A DNA stretch of 14,851 bases from Chloroflexota bacterium (GCA_012515695.1 JAAYXX010000031.1:1-14851); one strand, 5' to 3'. Shown: positions 1 to 6,190, numbered from the stretch's first letter. Program-made: numbers and translations. The notes: generated by a model not told the origin, from the letters alone.

Positions 1-40
1 CTGCAAATCAGCCCACGAAGGTGGGCGCGCCATGCATGGC

Positions 41-101
41 GGCGCCAACTTGTTGGCGATGCAATGGTTGGTGCAGTTTCAACTGCCTATGAGATGGCGC
101 G
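41..101 (+). repeat. Family A double-hairpin repeat, copy 1
   Basis: Hairpin 1 is CGCCAAC-tt-GTTGGCG (43-58). Hairpin 2 is GCAGT-ttca-ACTGC (73-86), followed by 'ctatgagatggcgcgt'. A direct copy lies at 7201-7260, an inverted copy at 7086-7134, and a decayed inverted copy at 9102-9132. Stem bases change in pairs between copies, which keeps both hairpins. Confidence 0.8.
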
Positions 102-108
102 TATAATC

Positions 109-163
109 GGACCGCCGGCTTCCAGCCGGCATAATTGTAAGCCGCCAAGGATGGCGGCGGTCC
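109..163 (+). repeat. Family B 55-bp three-stem repeat, copy 1
   Basis: Outer stem GGACC/GGTCC encloses two hairpins: GCCGGC-ttcca-GCCGGC and GCCGCC-aaggat-GGCGGC, joined by 'ataattgtaa'. All 55 bases are identical to 9173-9227. Weaker similarity continues about 15 bases downstream ('cttccacg'). The layout is that of a small three-way junction in DNA or RNA. Confidence 0.85.
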
Positions 164-274
164 AATCCCCTTCCACGCATACCCGGCGGTTTCACCCGCC
201 TATGACGTGTGCCTGGACATAACCAAGATGGGATCAATGGGCAGGTATGGGGCATACAGTCTCGTGGCGATATT

Positions 275-298
275 GGGGCGTGGGTGGGGTCACGCCCC
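275..298. terminator. Hairpin downstream of the coiled-coil gene
   Basis: A perfect 8-bp stem, GGGGCGTG/CACGCCCC, with an 8-base loop lies 77 bases past the stop of the minus-strand gene at 375-1079. There is no T-tract on either strand, so it could equally be another repeat hairpin. The rest of 207-374 shows nothing else beyond a short direct repeat 'gcatatc'. Confidence 0.3.
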
Positions 299-374
299 TG
301 GTTGGGACGGGGATTCCGCGCATATCAGCACGCATATCGGATGGACAGTGTGAAGCTGTTTGCGCGGGCGAACG

Positions 375-1079
375 CTATGGCTTGAGGCGCTCGAACAGCA
401 GCCCGTGGCCGAGCGCCAGGGTCAGGTGTGCGGGCCGGGCGTCGTCGGGCAGCGGGTACTTGGCCCACATCTCCACGCTGCCGCCAGCAGGCACTATAGT
501 TGAGCCGGGGTTGCTCTGCTCGCCCACCGCATATTTGGCCTGGTCTGCCTCGTTCAACACATAACTGCCCGGGGTAACAAACATCACGGCATCTTGTTCG
601 CTCGTATTGACGAGGCGCATCCTGGCCGTGACGGTGTTCTCGAATCGCCCAAAGGCGATCAGTTCGGCGCTTACCCCCGGCACCTGAGACTCGGCACGGA
701 GCGCCGTCGCGGGCGAATGTGGCGCGTCGCTGGTGGCGTGGGGGGCGGCTGTTGCCGCTTTTTCTGCGCGGAGCCGGTCCGCTTCCAGCGCCGCATTGGT
801 GGCCTGCAACTCGGCCACTTGGGCGGCTATTGCGGTGGCCGTGGGGCCGGTCTTGACGTTGCTGACCTGAAGCGTGGCGATTTCCTGTTGCACTCCCAGT
901 TGCGCGTTCAAAATGGCGATTATGGTGGCCTGTGTTCTGTCCTCAGCCTTTTGCATAGAACTGGCCTGCCAAATCTGCGAGAGGCCGATGACCAGCCCAA
1001 TGATGGCGGTGAGGCCCCCCAATCCGCCGAGTAGCAACCAGATGCGCCGCGCCGGGCTTGCAGCCTTGTTCGTGTCCAT
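375..1079 (-). CDS. Membrane-anchored coiled-coil protein of unknown function
   Basis: The function is not recognised. The 234-residue product has a short basic N-terminus, one hydrophobic segment at about residues 13-33, an Ala/Gln/Glu-rich stretch at about 42-110 with coiled-coil character, a linker rich in Ala, Pro and Ser (110-135), and a C-terminal probable beta domain (135-234; 'ENTVTARMRLVNTSEQDAVM'). The last part resembles extracellular Ig-like or DUF4352-type modules, but that is only an impression. The positive-inside rule (R11, R12 before the segment) predicts the C-terminal domain outside the cytoplasm. The ATG start is supported by GGAGGTG about 7 bases upstream. It is transcribed alone, divergent from the DHDPS-like gene. 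Overlapping frames on the other strand lack comparable architecture or ribosome sites. Confidence 0.7.
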   Translation of the reverse strand: MDTNKAASPARRIWLLLGGLGGLTAIIGLVIGLSQIWQASSMQKAEDRTQATIIAILNAQLGVQQEIATLQVSNVKTGPTATAIAAQVAELQATNAALEADRLRAEKAATAAPHATSDAPHSPATALRAESQVPGVSAELIAFGRFENTVTARMRLVNTSEQDAVMFVTPGSYVLNEADQAKYAVGEQSNPGSTIVPAGGSVEMWAKYPLPDDARPAHLTLALGHGLLFERLKP

Positions 1080-1216
1080 AGCGAGTCACCTCCACCACTG
1101 CGATTGCTGCGGTTTGCGTAGCACCAATGAAGGCAAACGGACATCGACCCCCTCGGCATACGGGGTGGGCCACAAGGAGGCCGCGCGGCGCTGTCGCAAG
1201 GGGCTATTGTATATAG

Positions 1217-1245
1217 CTGATACCACGGTTTGGGCTGGCCGTCAA
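1217..1245 (-). promoter_or_regulatory. Possible promoter for the coiled-coil gene
   Basis: On the minus strand, TTGACG (plus 1240-1245) is followed after 17 bases by TATCAG (plus 1217-1222), with an additional TATATA/TACAAT just downstream. The -10 is a mediocre match, so the call is weak. Confidence 0.3.
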
Positions 1246-1262
1246 GCGCGCGGCTATCGGGT

Positions 1263-1291
1263 TTGCACGGCGCATAAGGACGGGCTAGAAT
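1263..1291 (+). promoter_or_regulatory. Sigma-70-like promoter for the lyase/dehydratase operon
   Basis: TTGCAC (1263-1268) and TAGAAT (1286-1291) are separated by 17 bases. Transcription would begin near 1298, about 50 bases before the ATG at 1350, whose ribosome site AAGGAGG (1336-1342) is strong. Both hexamers match the consensus at four or more positions. Confidence 0.5.
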
Positions 1292-1349
1292 AGCCCCATC
1301 TGACAAGTCCCACATCCTCTTCAAGAGGCACTCTCAAGGAGGCAGCCAC

Positions 1350-2240
1350 ATGGCGGATACAACGATGCGAGGCGTTTACCCTATCCTGGTGATGCCGTTC
1401 GACGAGCAGCAACGGATTGACGAAGAGAGCCTGCGAAGTGTGGTAGATTTCAACATCGAGCAGGGAGTGCACGGCATCGGCATCGCCCTGGGCAGCGAGG
1501 TGATGAAGCTATCGGAGGCGGAGCGCGTGCTGGTTACGCGGACGGTGGTGGATCAGGCGCGGGGGCGCGTGCCGGTGGTCATCAATACCGGCTCGACCTG
1601 TACCCATCTGGCTGTGCTCTATAGCCGTATGGCGGAGGAGAACGGCGCTGACGCGCTGATGGTCATGCCAGCTTCCGGCGCTCCTGTCAGCGGCCCCGAA
1701 ACCCGCGAGTATTACAAAGCTATCTCGGACGCGGTAAACATTCCTATTTTCATCCAGGATACGGCGGGCGCGCACGTGAGCGCCGGGCTGGCGATCCAGA
1801 TCGCCGAGGAAAGCGAGAACGTGCGCTATATCAAAGTGGAAAGCTCGCCCACTACGGTCATGGTGTCCGAAACGGCCCAAGAGGCTGGCGACAAGCTGAC
1901 GGTGTTTGGCGGGGCGGGGGGCAACTATTACATCGAGGAACTGCGGCGCGGCTCGCAGGGCACGATGCCGAGTTGTAGCCAGCCCGCCGAGTTTCGCCAG
2001 GTGTGGGATCGCTTTTTCGCTGGGGATGAGCAGGGCGCGCTGGATGTCTTTTACCGGCGGATTCTGCCCATCAACCGACTGGCTGGCGAGGGCTGGGGCG
2101 CGTTCTATCATGTGAACAAAGAGGTCTTGCGCCGTCGGGGGGTTATCCGCACGGCGGTGGTGCGCGCGCCTATCGCCCCGCTGGATGACGAGACCCGCAA
2201 GGAATTGGACCGGACCATCGAGGAATTGTACGGCTGCTAG
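1350..2240 (+). CDS. DHDPS/N-acetylneuraminate lyase superfamily aldolase or dehydratase
   Basis: A 296-residue class I TIM-barrel protein, the usual length for the DapA/NAL/KDG-aldolase superfamily. It opens with 'GVYPILVMPFD', typical of the first strand. The Schiff-base lysine is most likely K162 in 'RYIKVES'. The substrate-carboxylate loop, usually GTTGE, reads 'GIALGSE' (about 44-50). The strand that normally ends in a TPYY-type motif carrying the catalytic tyrosine reads 'LMVMPASGAP' (103-112), so that tyrosine is missing; genuine DHDPS activity is therefore unlikely. The 'FIQDTAG' and 'IKVE' segments recall the branch acting on 2-keto-3-deoxy sugar acids, including L-2-keto-3-deoxyarabonate dehydratases. 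With the acid-sugar dehydratase 155 bases downstream on the same strand, a role in keto-deoxy-sugar-acid cleavage or dehydration is the best inference; the substrate is unknown. AAGGAGG 7 bases before the ATG fixes the start. Confidence 0.85.
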   Translation: MADTTMRGVYPILVMPFDEQQRIDEESLRSVVDFNIEQGVHGIGIALGSEVMKLSEAERVLVTRTVVDQARGRVPVVINTGSTCTHLAVLYSRMAEENGADALMVMPASGAPVSGPETREYYKAISDAVNIPIFIQDTAGAHVSAGLAIQIAEESENVRYIKVESSPTTVMVSETAQEAGDKLTVFGGAGGNYYIEELRRGSQGTMPSCSQPAEFRQVWDRFFAGDEQGALDVFYRRILPINRLAGEGWGAFYHVNKEVLRRRGVIRTAVVRAPIAPLDDETRKELDRTIEELYGC

Positions 2241-2242
2241 GT

Positions 2243-2352
2243 GTTCTCACCTCGCCCCAAGGGGGTTACCCGCTCAAGGGTGGGTAGCGCGCCCAAGCCC
2301 GCGCCAGAATGGCGCGGCTACCTTTGAGGGGTTACCCAGTGGGGAGGGGAAC
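2243..2352. repeat. Family C palindromic element between lyase and dehydratase genes
   Basis: An imperfect palindrome of about 110 bases fills most of the gap between the two genes. The arms begin 'gttctcacctcgcccc' and end 'ggggaggggaac'. Inside are matching 'gggttaccc'/'gggttaccc'-type and 'ctcaa'/'ttgag' segments, a GGTAGC/GCTACC stem (2283-2288 and 2317-2322), and a central hairpin GCGCC-agaat-GGCGC (2301-2315). The core at 2287-2321 recurs at 4826-4858. The element ends before the ribosome site of the next gene, so it could affect readthrough or mRNA stability within the operon. Confidence 0.7.
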
Positions 2353-2395
2353 AATCATCGGATCATTGCCATTCGCGTCACAAAGGAGAGTCGCT

Positions 2396-3553
2396 ATGAA
2401 GATCGTTGGTGTAGAGGTAATTCCTTTTCGCGTGCCGCGCAAACGATTCAATTGCGGGAAGGTGCTGCCCGAGGCGTACGCCCGGCAGACGGTGACCAAG
2501 ATCATCACGGACGAAGGGGCTGAGGGGTACTACCTGGGGGGCCAGGGCCACGGCGACCAGGACGGCCTGTTGCCTGCGGACGCCGCCGCCGTCAAGGGGG
2601 TGGTCAAGTCGTTGTTGATGGGCCAGGACCCCTACGACCGGGAAAAGTTTTGGCGCTGGATGTGGGTCGCCAATCAGAAGGAGAACATCCTCAGCGTTAT
2701 TGACATGACCCTGTGGGACTTGCAGGCCCGCACGTTGGGCGTGCCCGTACACAAGCTGCTGGGCGGCTGCCGCGAGAAGGTCAAGGCATACGCCAGCACC
2801 TATCCCAATTGTGGCTCGCCGGAAGTGTATGCCCAGCACGCGCTAGAGTGCAAGCAGCGCGGCTACAAGGCGTACAAGATTCACCCCTACTATTTCTGGA
2901 ACCCTGAGACCGGCCAGGCTGTGCCGGGGCGTCCTTCTTATGTGGATTGGGACATTGCCTGCTGCGAGGCTGTGCGCGAGGCGGTGGGCGATGACATGGT
3001 GTTGATGTATGACCCGTGGGGAACCTATTGCACCTATGAGGACGCTCTCAAGGTGGGGCGCGCGTTGGAGCGGCTCAATTTCTACTTCTATGAGCATCCC
3101 ATGCCGGAATACCGCGTCGAGGCGTACGTCAAACTCTCCCGCGAACTGGACATTCCCATTCTCTCCCCCGAGATCGCGGCGGGCAGCCTGTATACCCGCG
3201 CCGACTGGATTTTGCGCGGCGCGTCGGATATGAGCCGCATTGATGTCTTGCGGGGCGGCATCACCGGCGCTACCAAGATGGCGGCGATATGCGAGGCGTT
3301 CGGGGTCAAGCTGGAAATGCACATGAGCGGGTTTGGTAACCTGCAAATCCTGGGCGCAACCAGCGAGGACACCTGCGAATACTATGAGCGGGGCCTGCTG
3401 GCGCCTGGCCTGGACTATGAGCAGGTCGAGCCGTACTTGCTGGAGATGTGTGACCCGATGGATGAGGACGGGTATGTGCGCGTGCCTCAGGAGCCGGGCA
3501 TGGGCTACAAGATCAACTGGGATTACATCAACGACAACCTGTTGCAAGAATAA
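2396..3553 (+). CDS. Enolase-superfamily sugar-acid dehydratase (mandelate racemase/MLE type)
   Basis: The 385-residue product has the two-part enolase-superfamily fold: capping domain 1-125 ('TVTKIITDEGAEG'; 'VIDMTLWDLQARTLGVPVHKLLGG') and barrel 130-385. Visible active-site residues are K161-x-H163 at the end of strand two, probable metal ligands D206 ('MYDPWG'), E233 ('YEHPMPE') and E259 ('SPEIAAG'), and an Asp/His pair D283 ('RIDVLRGGITG') and H309 ('LEMHMSG') as in the mandelate racemase subgroup. Known members dehydrate aldonic or uronic-type acids to 2-keto-3-deoxy acids, which would suit the preceding lyase; the exact acid cannot be read. The ATG at 2396 is chosen over one at 2309 because AAAGGAGAG (2381-2389) lies just upstream of it and the longer N-terminus would be read from the palindromic repeat. 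Confidence 0.88.
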   Translation: MKIVGVEVIPFRVPRKRFNCGKVLPEAYARQTVTKIITDEGAEGYYLGGQGHGDQDGLLPADAAAVKGVVKSLLMGQDPYDREKFWRWMWVANQKENILSVIDMTLWDLQARTLGVPVHKLLGGCREKVKAYASTYPNCGSPEVYAQHALECKQRGYKAYKIHPYYFWNPETGQAVPGRPSYVDWDIACCEAVREAVGDDMVLMYDPWGTYCTYEDALKVGRALERLNFYFYEHPMPEYRVEAYVKLSRELDIPILSPEIAAGSLYTRADWILRGASDMSRIDVLRGGITGATKMAAICEAFGVKLEMHMSGFGNLQILGATSEDTCEYYERGLLAPGLDYEQVEPYLLEMCDPMDEDGYVRVPQEPGMGYKINWDYINDNLLQE

Positions 3554-3590
3554 AGGGAGCGCCCTGGTGGGCGACCCCTGGACGCTTTCC

Positions 3591-3627
3591 AACCGCCTTT
3601 ACTCCCGCCCTGGGGGTAAAGGCGGTT
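3591..3627. terminator. Convergent-gene hairpin, possible bidirectional terminator
   Basis: A perfect 12-bp stem, AACCGCCTTTAC/GTAAAGGCGGTT, with a 13-base loop lies 38 bases past the dehydratase stop and 41 bases past the end of the facing gene at 3668. Position favours a shared terminator. No U-tract follows the stem, so it may be another repeat hairpin. A smaller hairpin (CGCCC-tggt-GGGCG) precedes it. Confidence 0.45.
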
Positions 3628-3667
3628 GACATTCCACGACCTGATGGCTCGCTGGCCGCCGGGCGCG

Positions 3668-3985
3668 TCAATCCCTGGTGATGGTCATATGCACGTCGGC
3701 GGGGAGCGCCATGCCCGCCGCGACCTCGATGGCCTTGATGATGGCCGAGGGGATGGGGCAGGCGGCGTGGGTTTTGCAGGCCGCGGCCAGCTTGTAGGGC
3801 GTCGTCTCGTTGATGGGCAGGCGCAGCTCTTGAAAGGCCGATACCTCTTGCAGTTGCTCGGCTAACTGGCGGATGTGCTGGCAATCGCTGGTGATTTCCA
3901 GTTTGACGTTATACATGTCGTCGGCGGTGCCTACGATGCGCGTACAAAAGCCACAAACCCCTGGACTGACTTCTACGACGGCCAC
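3668..3985 (-). CDS. Small cysteine-containing conserved protein (DUF6951-like)
   Basis: This 105-residue soluble protein begins 'VEVSPGVCGFC' and contains 'LEITSDCQHI' and 'CKTHAACPIPSAIIKAIEVA'. Cysteines are at C11, C14, C35, C69 and C76, enough for a metal or redox site. The overall pattern matches, from memory, a small uncharacterised family of archaea and anaerobic bacteria annotated DUF6951; that label is unconfirmed and no reaction is known. The start is GTG, since GGAGGTATACC directly precedes it with good spacing and no in-frame ATG serves better. It faces the dehydratase gene across a strong hairpin and is divergent from the Mut7-C gene. Confidence 0.75.
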   Translation of the reverse strand: MAVVEVSPGVCGFCTRIVGTADDMYNVKLEITSDCQHIRQLAEQLQEVSAFQELRLPINETTPYKLAAACKTHAACPIPSAIIKAIEVAAGMALPADVHMTITRD

Positions 3986-4021
3986 GGTATACCTCCACTG
4001 GGTATATAGGATGATAACTCT

Positions 4022-4049
4022 ACTGTAGTCCGCCCTGGCATGTTGTCAA
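4022..4049 (-). promoter_or_regulatory. Promoter for the small cysteine protein
   Basis: On the minus strand a perfect TTGACA (plus 4044-4049) is followed after 16 bases by TACAGT (plus 4022-4027). The start would fall near 4015, about 30 bases before the GTG codon. The -10 is imperfect. Confidence 0.4.
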
Positions 4050-4065
4050 ATGCCGGTTGTTCCTA

Positions 4066-4094
4066 TTGTGTTGCGTTCGGCGGTGGTTTATAAT
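4066..4094 (+). promoter_or_regulatory. Promoter for the Mut7-C gene
   Basis: A perfect TATAAT (4089-4094) lies 17 bases after a weak TTGTGT (4066-4071). Transcription would start near 4101, leaving a leader of about 14 bases that holds little more than the GGAGG ribosome site before the ATG at 4115. Confidence 0.5.
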
Positions 4095-4114
4095 AGAGGG
4101 GGAGGGAGGAACGC

Positions 4115-4600
4115 ATGGCTGTGGAACCCCGCTTTTTGGCCGATGCCACGTTGGGCAAGCTGGCCAGGTGGTTACGCATCCTGGGGTATGACACCCGGCT
4201 GGGCGACGCGAGCCTGAACGCGGCCCAGTTGGTGCGGCTGGCCCGCGCCGAGCAGCGTATCCTGCTCACCCGCGACAGCGCTGTGGCCCGCCGCCGGGGT
4301 GTGCGGGCGGTGCTCATCCGCAGCGGCCAGCTAGAGCAGCAAATGGCCCAGCTTCAAGACGAACTGGGCGTATCTGCCGTGGCCCCGTTCACCCGCTGCC
4401 CTGTGTGCAATGTCGAGTTGGAAGCCATTCCCAAGGATCGCGCCTGGGGGCAGGTGCCGCCGTATGTCTTTTGCACGCAAGACGAGTTTCGCGTTTGCCC
4501 CAACTGCGACCGCTTTTACTGGCGGGGCACGCATCGGCAATTGATGGGCGAGCGGGTGGCCGAGTGGGCGCAGGACGAGCGCACTGAGGACGGCAGGTAG
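4115..4600 (+). CDS. Mut7-C (DUF82) PIN-like RNase domain protein with zinc ribbon
   Basis: The 161-residue product matches the Mut7-C domain family. The N-terminal PIN-like part has 'FLADATLGKLARWLRILGYD' (7-26), with D10 at the position of a PIN acidic residue, and 'ILLTRD' (49-54), with D54 a second one. The C-terminal ribbon has two Cys pairs, C95/C98 ('RCPVC') and C128/C131 ('CPNC'), followed by the characteristic 'DRFYWRGTH'. The family is predicted to be a metal-dependent ribonuclease because of its PIN relationship and its link to Mut-7; bacterial substrates are unknown. The length is normal for a stand-alone member. The strong GGAGG site and the close TATAAT fix the start. The next feature downstream is the CRISPR remnant, but nothing ties the two functionally. 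Confidence 0.88.
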   Translation: MAVEPRFLADATLGKLARWLRILGYDTRLGDASLNAAQLVRLARAEQRILLTRDSAVARRRGVRAVLIRSGQLEQQMAQLQDELGVSAVAPFTRCPVCNVELEAIPKDRAWGQVPPYVFCTQDEFRVCPNCDRFYWRGTHRQLMGERVAEWAQDERTEDGR

Positions 4601-4667
4601 CCGCGCCGGGGGGAAAAGCAGAGCGAAAGCACCTCCGGGTAAGCCCGTTGCAGCTTTTACTGCGAAG

Positions 4668-4817
4668 GTCTTCCCCACACGCGTGGGGGTGAACCGGGCA
4701 AGGCTTTCGCCTTGCCCTTGTCGGTATCGTCTTCCCCACACGCGTGGGGGTGAACCAAGTATTGCGATGATTGCGATGACGACGTGCCAGTCTTCCCCAC
4801 ACGCGTGGGGGGGCAGA
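4668..4817 (+). CRISPR. Three-repeat type I-E-like CRISPR remnant
   Basis: Repeats lie at 4668-4695 and 4729-4756 (28 bases, identical) and 4790-4811 (first 22 bases only, then divergent). Each begins GTCTTCCCC, and the full ones end GGGGGTGAACC; the internal stem CCCCAC-acgc-GTGGGG is typical of type I-E repeats. The two spacers (4696-4728 and 4757-4789) are both 33 bases, giving an exact 61-base period. The decayed third repeat suggests that the trailer is on the right and that transcription would run on the plus strand. The 67 bases between the Mut7-C stop and the first repeat show no AT-rich leader. There are no cas genes in the window, so the array is either served from elsewhere or is a relic. 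Confidence 0.88.
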
Positions 4818-4890
4818 AGCGGACAGCGCGCAAGCCCGCGCCAGAATGGCGCGCCTACAAATTGTCCGTCCTTGAACGCGTGGGAGTGAG
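4812..4890. repeat. Family C palindrome at the decayed end of the CRISPR array
   Basis: Immediately after the broken third repeat comes GGACA (4821-4825), a core at 4826-4858 matching 2287-2321 (two-base deletion, one substitution), then TGTCC (4863-4867), forming a closed palindrome. About six bases later, 4874-4890 reads like the 3' half of a CRISPR repeat (ACGCGTGGGAGTGA against ACGCGTGGGGGTGA). This looks like a palindromic element that inserted in or beside the terminal repeat. Confidence 0.65.
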
Positions 4891-4902
4891 GAGCAATCGT
4901 GC

Positions 4903-4931
4903 TCGACGGTGCGCGGGCGTGTGGGTATAAT
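4903..4931 (+). promoter_or_regulatory. Promoter for the M24 peptidase-SDR operon
   Basis: TCGACG (4903-4908) and a perfect TATAAT (4926-4931) are 17 bases apart. The start would be near 4938, giving a leader of about 68 bases before the ATG at 5006. The promoter lies directly downstream of the CRISPR remnant and the family C palindrome. Confidence 0.55.
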
Positions 4932-5005
4932 GGCCCGGCAGACAGGCGACCGTTGGCGTGGGGGCCGTGTCCTGTGGCGCATTCTTGCACAACGAGGAGG
5001 AAGCA

Positions 5006-6190
5006 ATGGTTCAGGTGGATACGATCCGATTACAGCGCACTCGCGCCGCCCTGCAACAGGCGGGGTTGGCCGGGCTGGTGTGCCGGTTGCCGGAGAACGT
5101 GTTGCTACTCAGCGGCTATTGGCCCATGAACGGCCTGGCGCTGCTAGTGTTCCCCACAGAGGGCGAGCCGATATTGCTGGCCCCAGAGGCCGAGGCGCAC
5201 CTGGCCGCCGAAGGGTGGGCGCAAGACGTACGCACCTTCTCGTGGGGCACGCTGCACAGCGGCGATCAGTTTGCCACGATGGAGCGCCTGGCGAAACAGG
5301 CCGCCGCCGATCTGGGGTTACAGGGGAAACCCGTGGGCTATGAGGGGAGTTTCGAGTTTGTGGCCGCGCCGTACGTGTGCGCCGAGCCGGGGGTAATCGC
5401 GGGCGTCACGCAGAACATTTTGCGGGCGGCGCTGGGTGGCGGGTTGGTAGACGCTACCAGCCTGCTGCATGGTCTGCGGGCCATCAAAACGCCCGCCGAA
5501 GTGGACAGGTTGCGCCGGGTCAATCGCGTTGCCAAGCTGGGGCTGCGAGCCTTTGCCGAGCAGGTGCAGCCGGGTCGCAGCGAAATCGAAATCGCGGCTG
5601 CCGTGGAAGCGGCCATCCAGATTGGGGGCACCGACTCGGCTGATGCGCGGATCGCTCGCGGCTTTGCGTGGGTGCTTGCTGGCCCCAATAGCGCCGTTTC
5701 CTACAAGCCGCACTTGCGCTCTTCGAGCCGTCGCGTGGCCGAGGGGGAGCTGGTCGTGTTGGAGCTGGCTACCGTGGCCGATGGGTGGTGGTCTGACCTG
5801 ACCCGCACTCGCGTGGCGGGCCGGGCGAACGTGGCGGACGTGGAACGCTGGCAGGCGGTAGTGGAGGCCCAGCAGACGGATATTGCCGCCATGCGCGCTG
5901 GCGTGCCCGCCAACCAGGTAGACGCCGCCGGGCGCGACCTGCTCGCGGCGCGGGGGCTGGGGGAATATTTCATTCACCATACCGGCCACGGCATTGGCTT
6001 GCGCTACCACGAGCCAGAGCCATTCATACACCCCGATGTGGCGACGCCCTTGCAGGCCGGAATGGTCACGTCGGTGGAGCCGGGCATTTATAGCCCCGAT
6101 TGGGGCGGTATGCGTTGCGAGGATAACGTGTTGGTCACGGAGGATGGCGCGGAGGTTCTTTCCGAGTTCCCGCGTGATTTGGCGGGATAG
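5006..6190 (+). CDS. M24-family metallopeptidase / creatinase-like protein
   Basis: The 394-residue product has the creatinase/prolidase N-terminal domain (about 5-150; 'RTRAALQQAGLAGLVCRLPE') and an M24 pita-bread domain (about 165-390). Metal-site landmarks are D264 in 'WSDLTRT', H328 in 'HHTGHGIGLRYHEP', E358 in 'TSVEPGIY' and E372 in 'MRCEDN'. The first aspartate of the usual pair appears replaced: the strand reads 'LVVLELATVADGWWSD', with E253 where Asp is normal. Relatives are Xaa-Pro peptidases, creatinases and metal-free hydrolases, so the substrate is uncertain; the catabolic neighbours make a non-peptidase hydrolase plausible. The ATG at 5006 follows GAGGAGG (4994-5000) and is preferred to an in-frame ATG 48 bases upstream that lacks such a site. 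The SDR gene follows 39 bases later, probably in one transcript. Confidence 0.85.
   Translation: MVQVDTIRLQRTRAALQQAGLAGLVCRLPENVLLLSGYWPMNGLALLVFPTEGEPILLAPEAEAHLAAEGWAQDVRTFSWGTLHSGDQFATMERLAKQAAADLGLQGKPVGYEGSFEFVAAPYVCAEPGVIAGVTQNILRAALGGGLVDATSLLHGLRAIKTPAEVDRLRRVNRVAKLGLRAFAEQVQPGRSEIEIAAAVEAAIQIGGTDSADARIARGFAWVLAGPNSAVSYKPHLRSSSRRVAEGELVVLELATVADGWWSDLTRTRVAGRANVADVERWQAVVEAQQTDIAAMRAGVPANQVDAAGRDLLAARGLGEYFIHHTGHGIGLRYHEPEPFIHPDVATPLQAGMVTSVEPGIYSPDWGGMRCEDNVLVTEDGAEVLSEFPRDLAG

Larger units (their letters stand above)
1..236. repeat. Composite palindromic repeat cluster (families A and B)
   Basis: No gene is supported here; the stretch is a chain of hairpins. In order: CCCAC-gaag-GTGGG near 12-25; a GC-rich palindrome around 24-46; a family A double hairpin (43-58 and 73-86); family B (109-163); and a lone A-type second hairpin at 185-200 (GGCGG, six-base loop, CCGCC) followed by 'tatgacgtg' like the downstream flank of A. 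The same units recur at 7086-7260 and 9102-9242, so this is a dispersed intergenic repeat, not an ordinary terminator. A TATAAT-like hexamer at 102-107 lies between A and B but no -35 box is convincing. Confidence 0.75.

Noticed and set aside
247..564. Open frame of 105 codons on the plus strand
   Set aside because: It starts in repeat-flanking DNA without a ribosome site, its product has no recognisable domain, and it runs antisense into the 3' end of the better-supported coiled-coil gene.
4331..5006. Minus-strand frames crossing the CRISPR repeats, giving repeated 'FTPTRVGKT' peptides
   Set aside because: The peptide repetition is simply translation of the CRISPR repeat; there is no promoter or ribosome site, and the frames run antisense to the Mut7-C gene.
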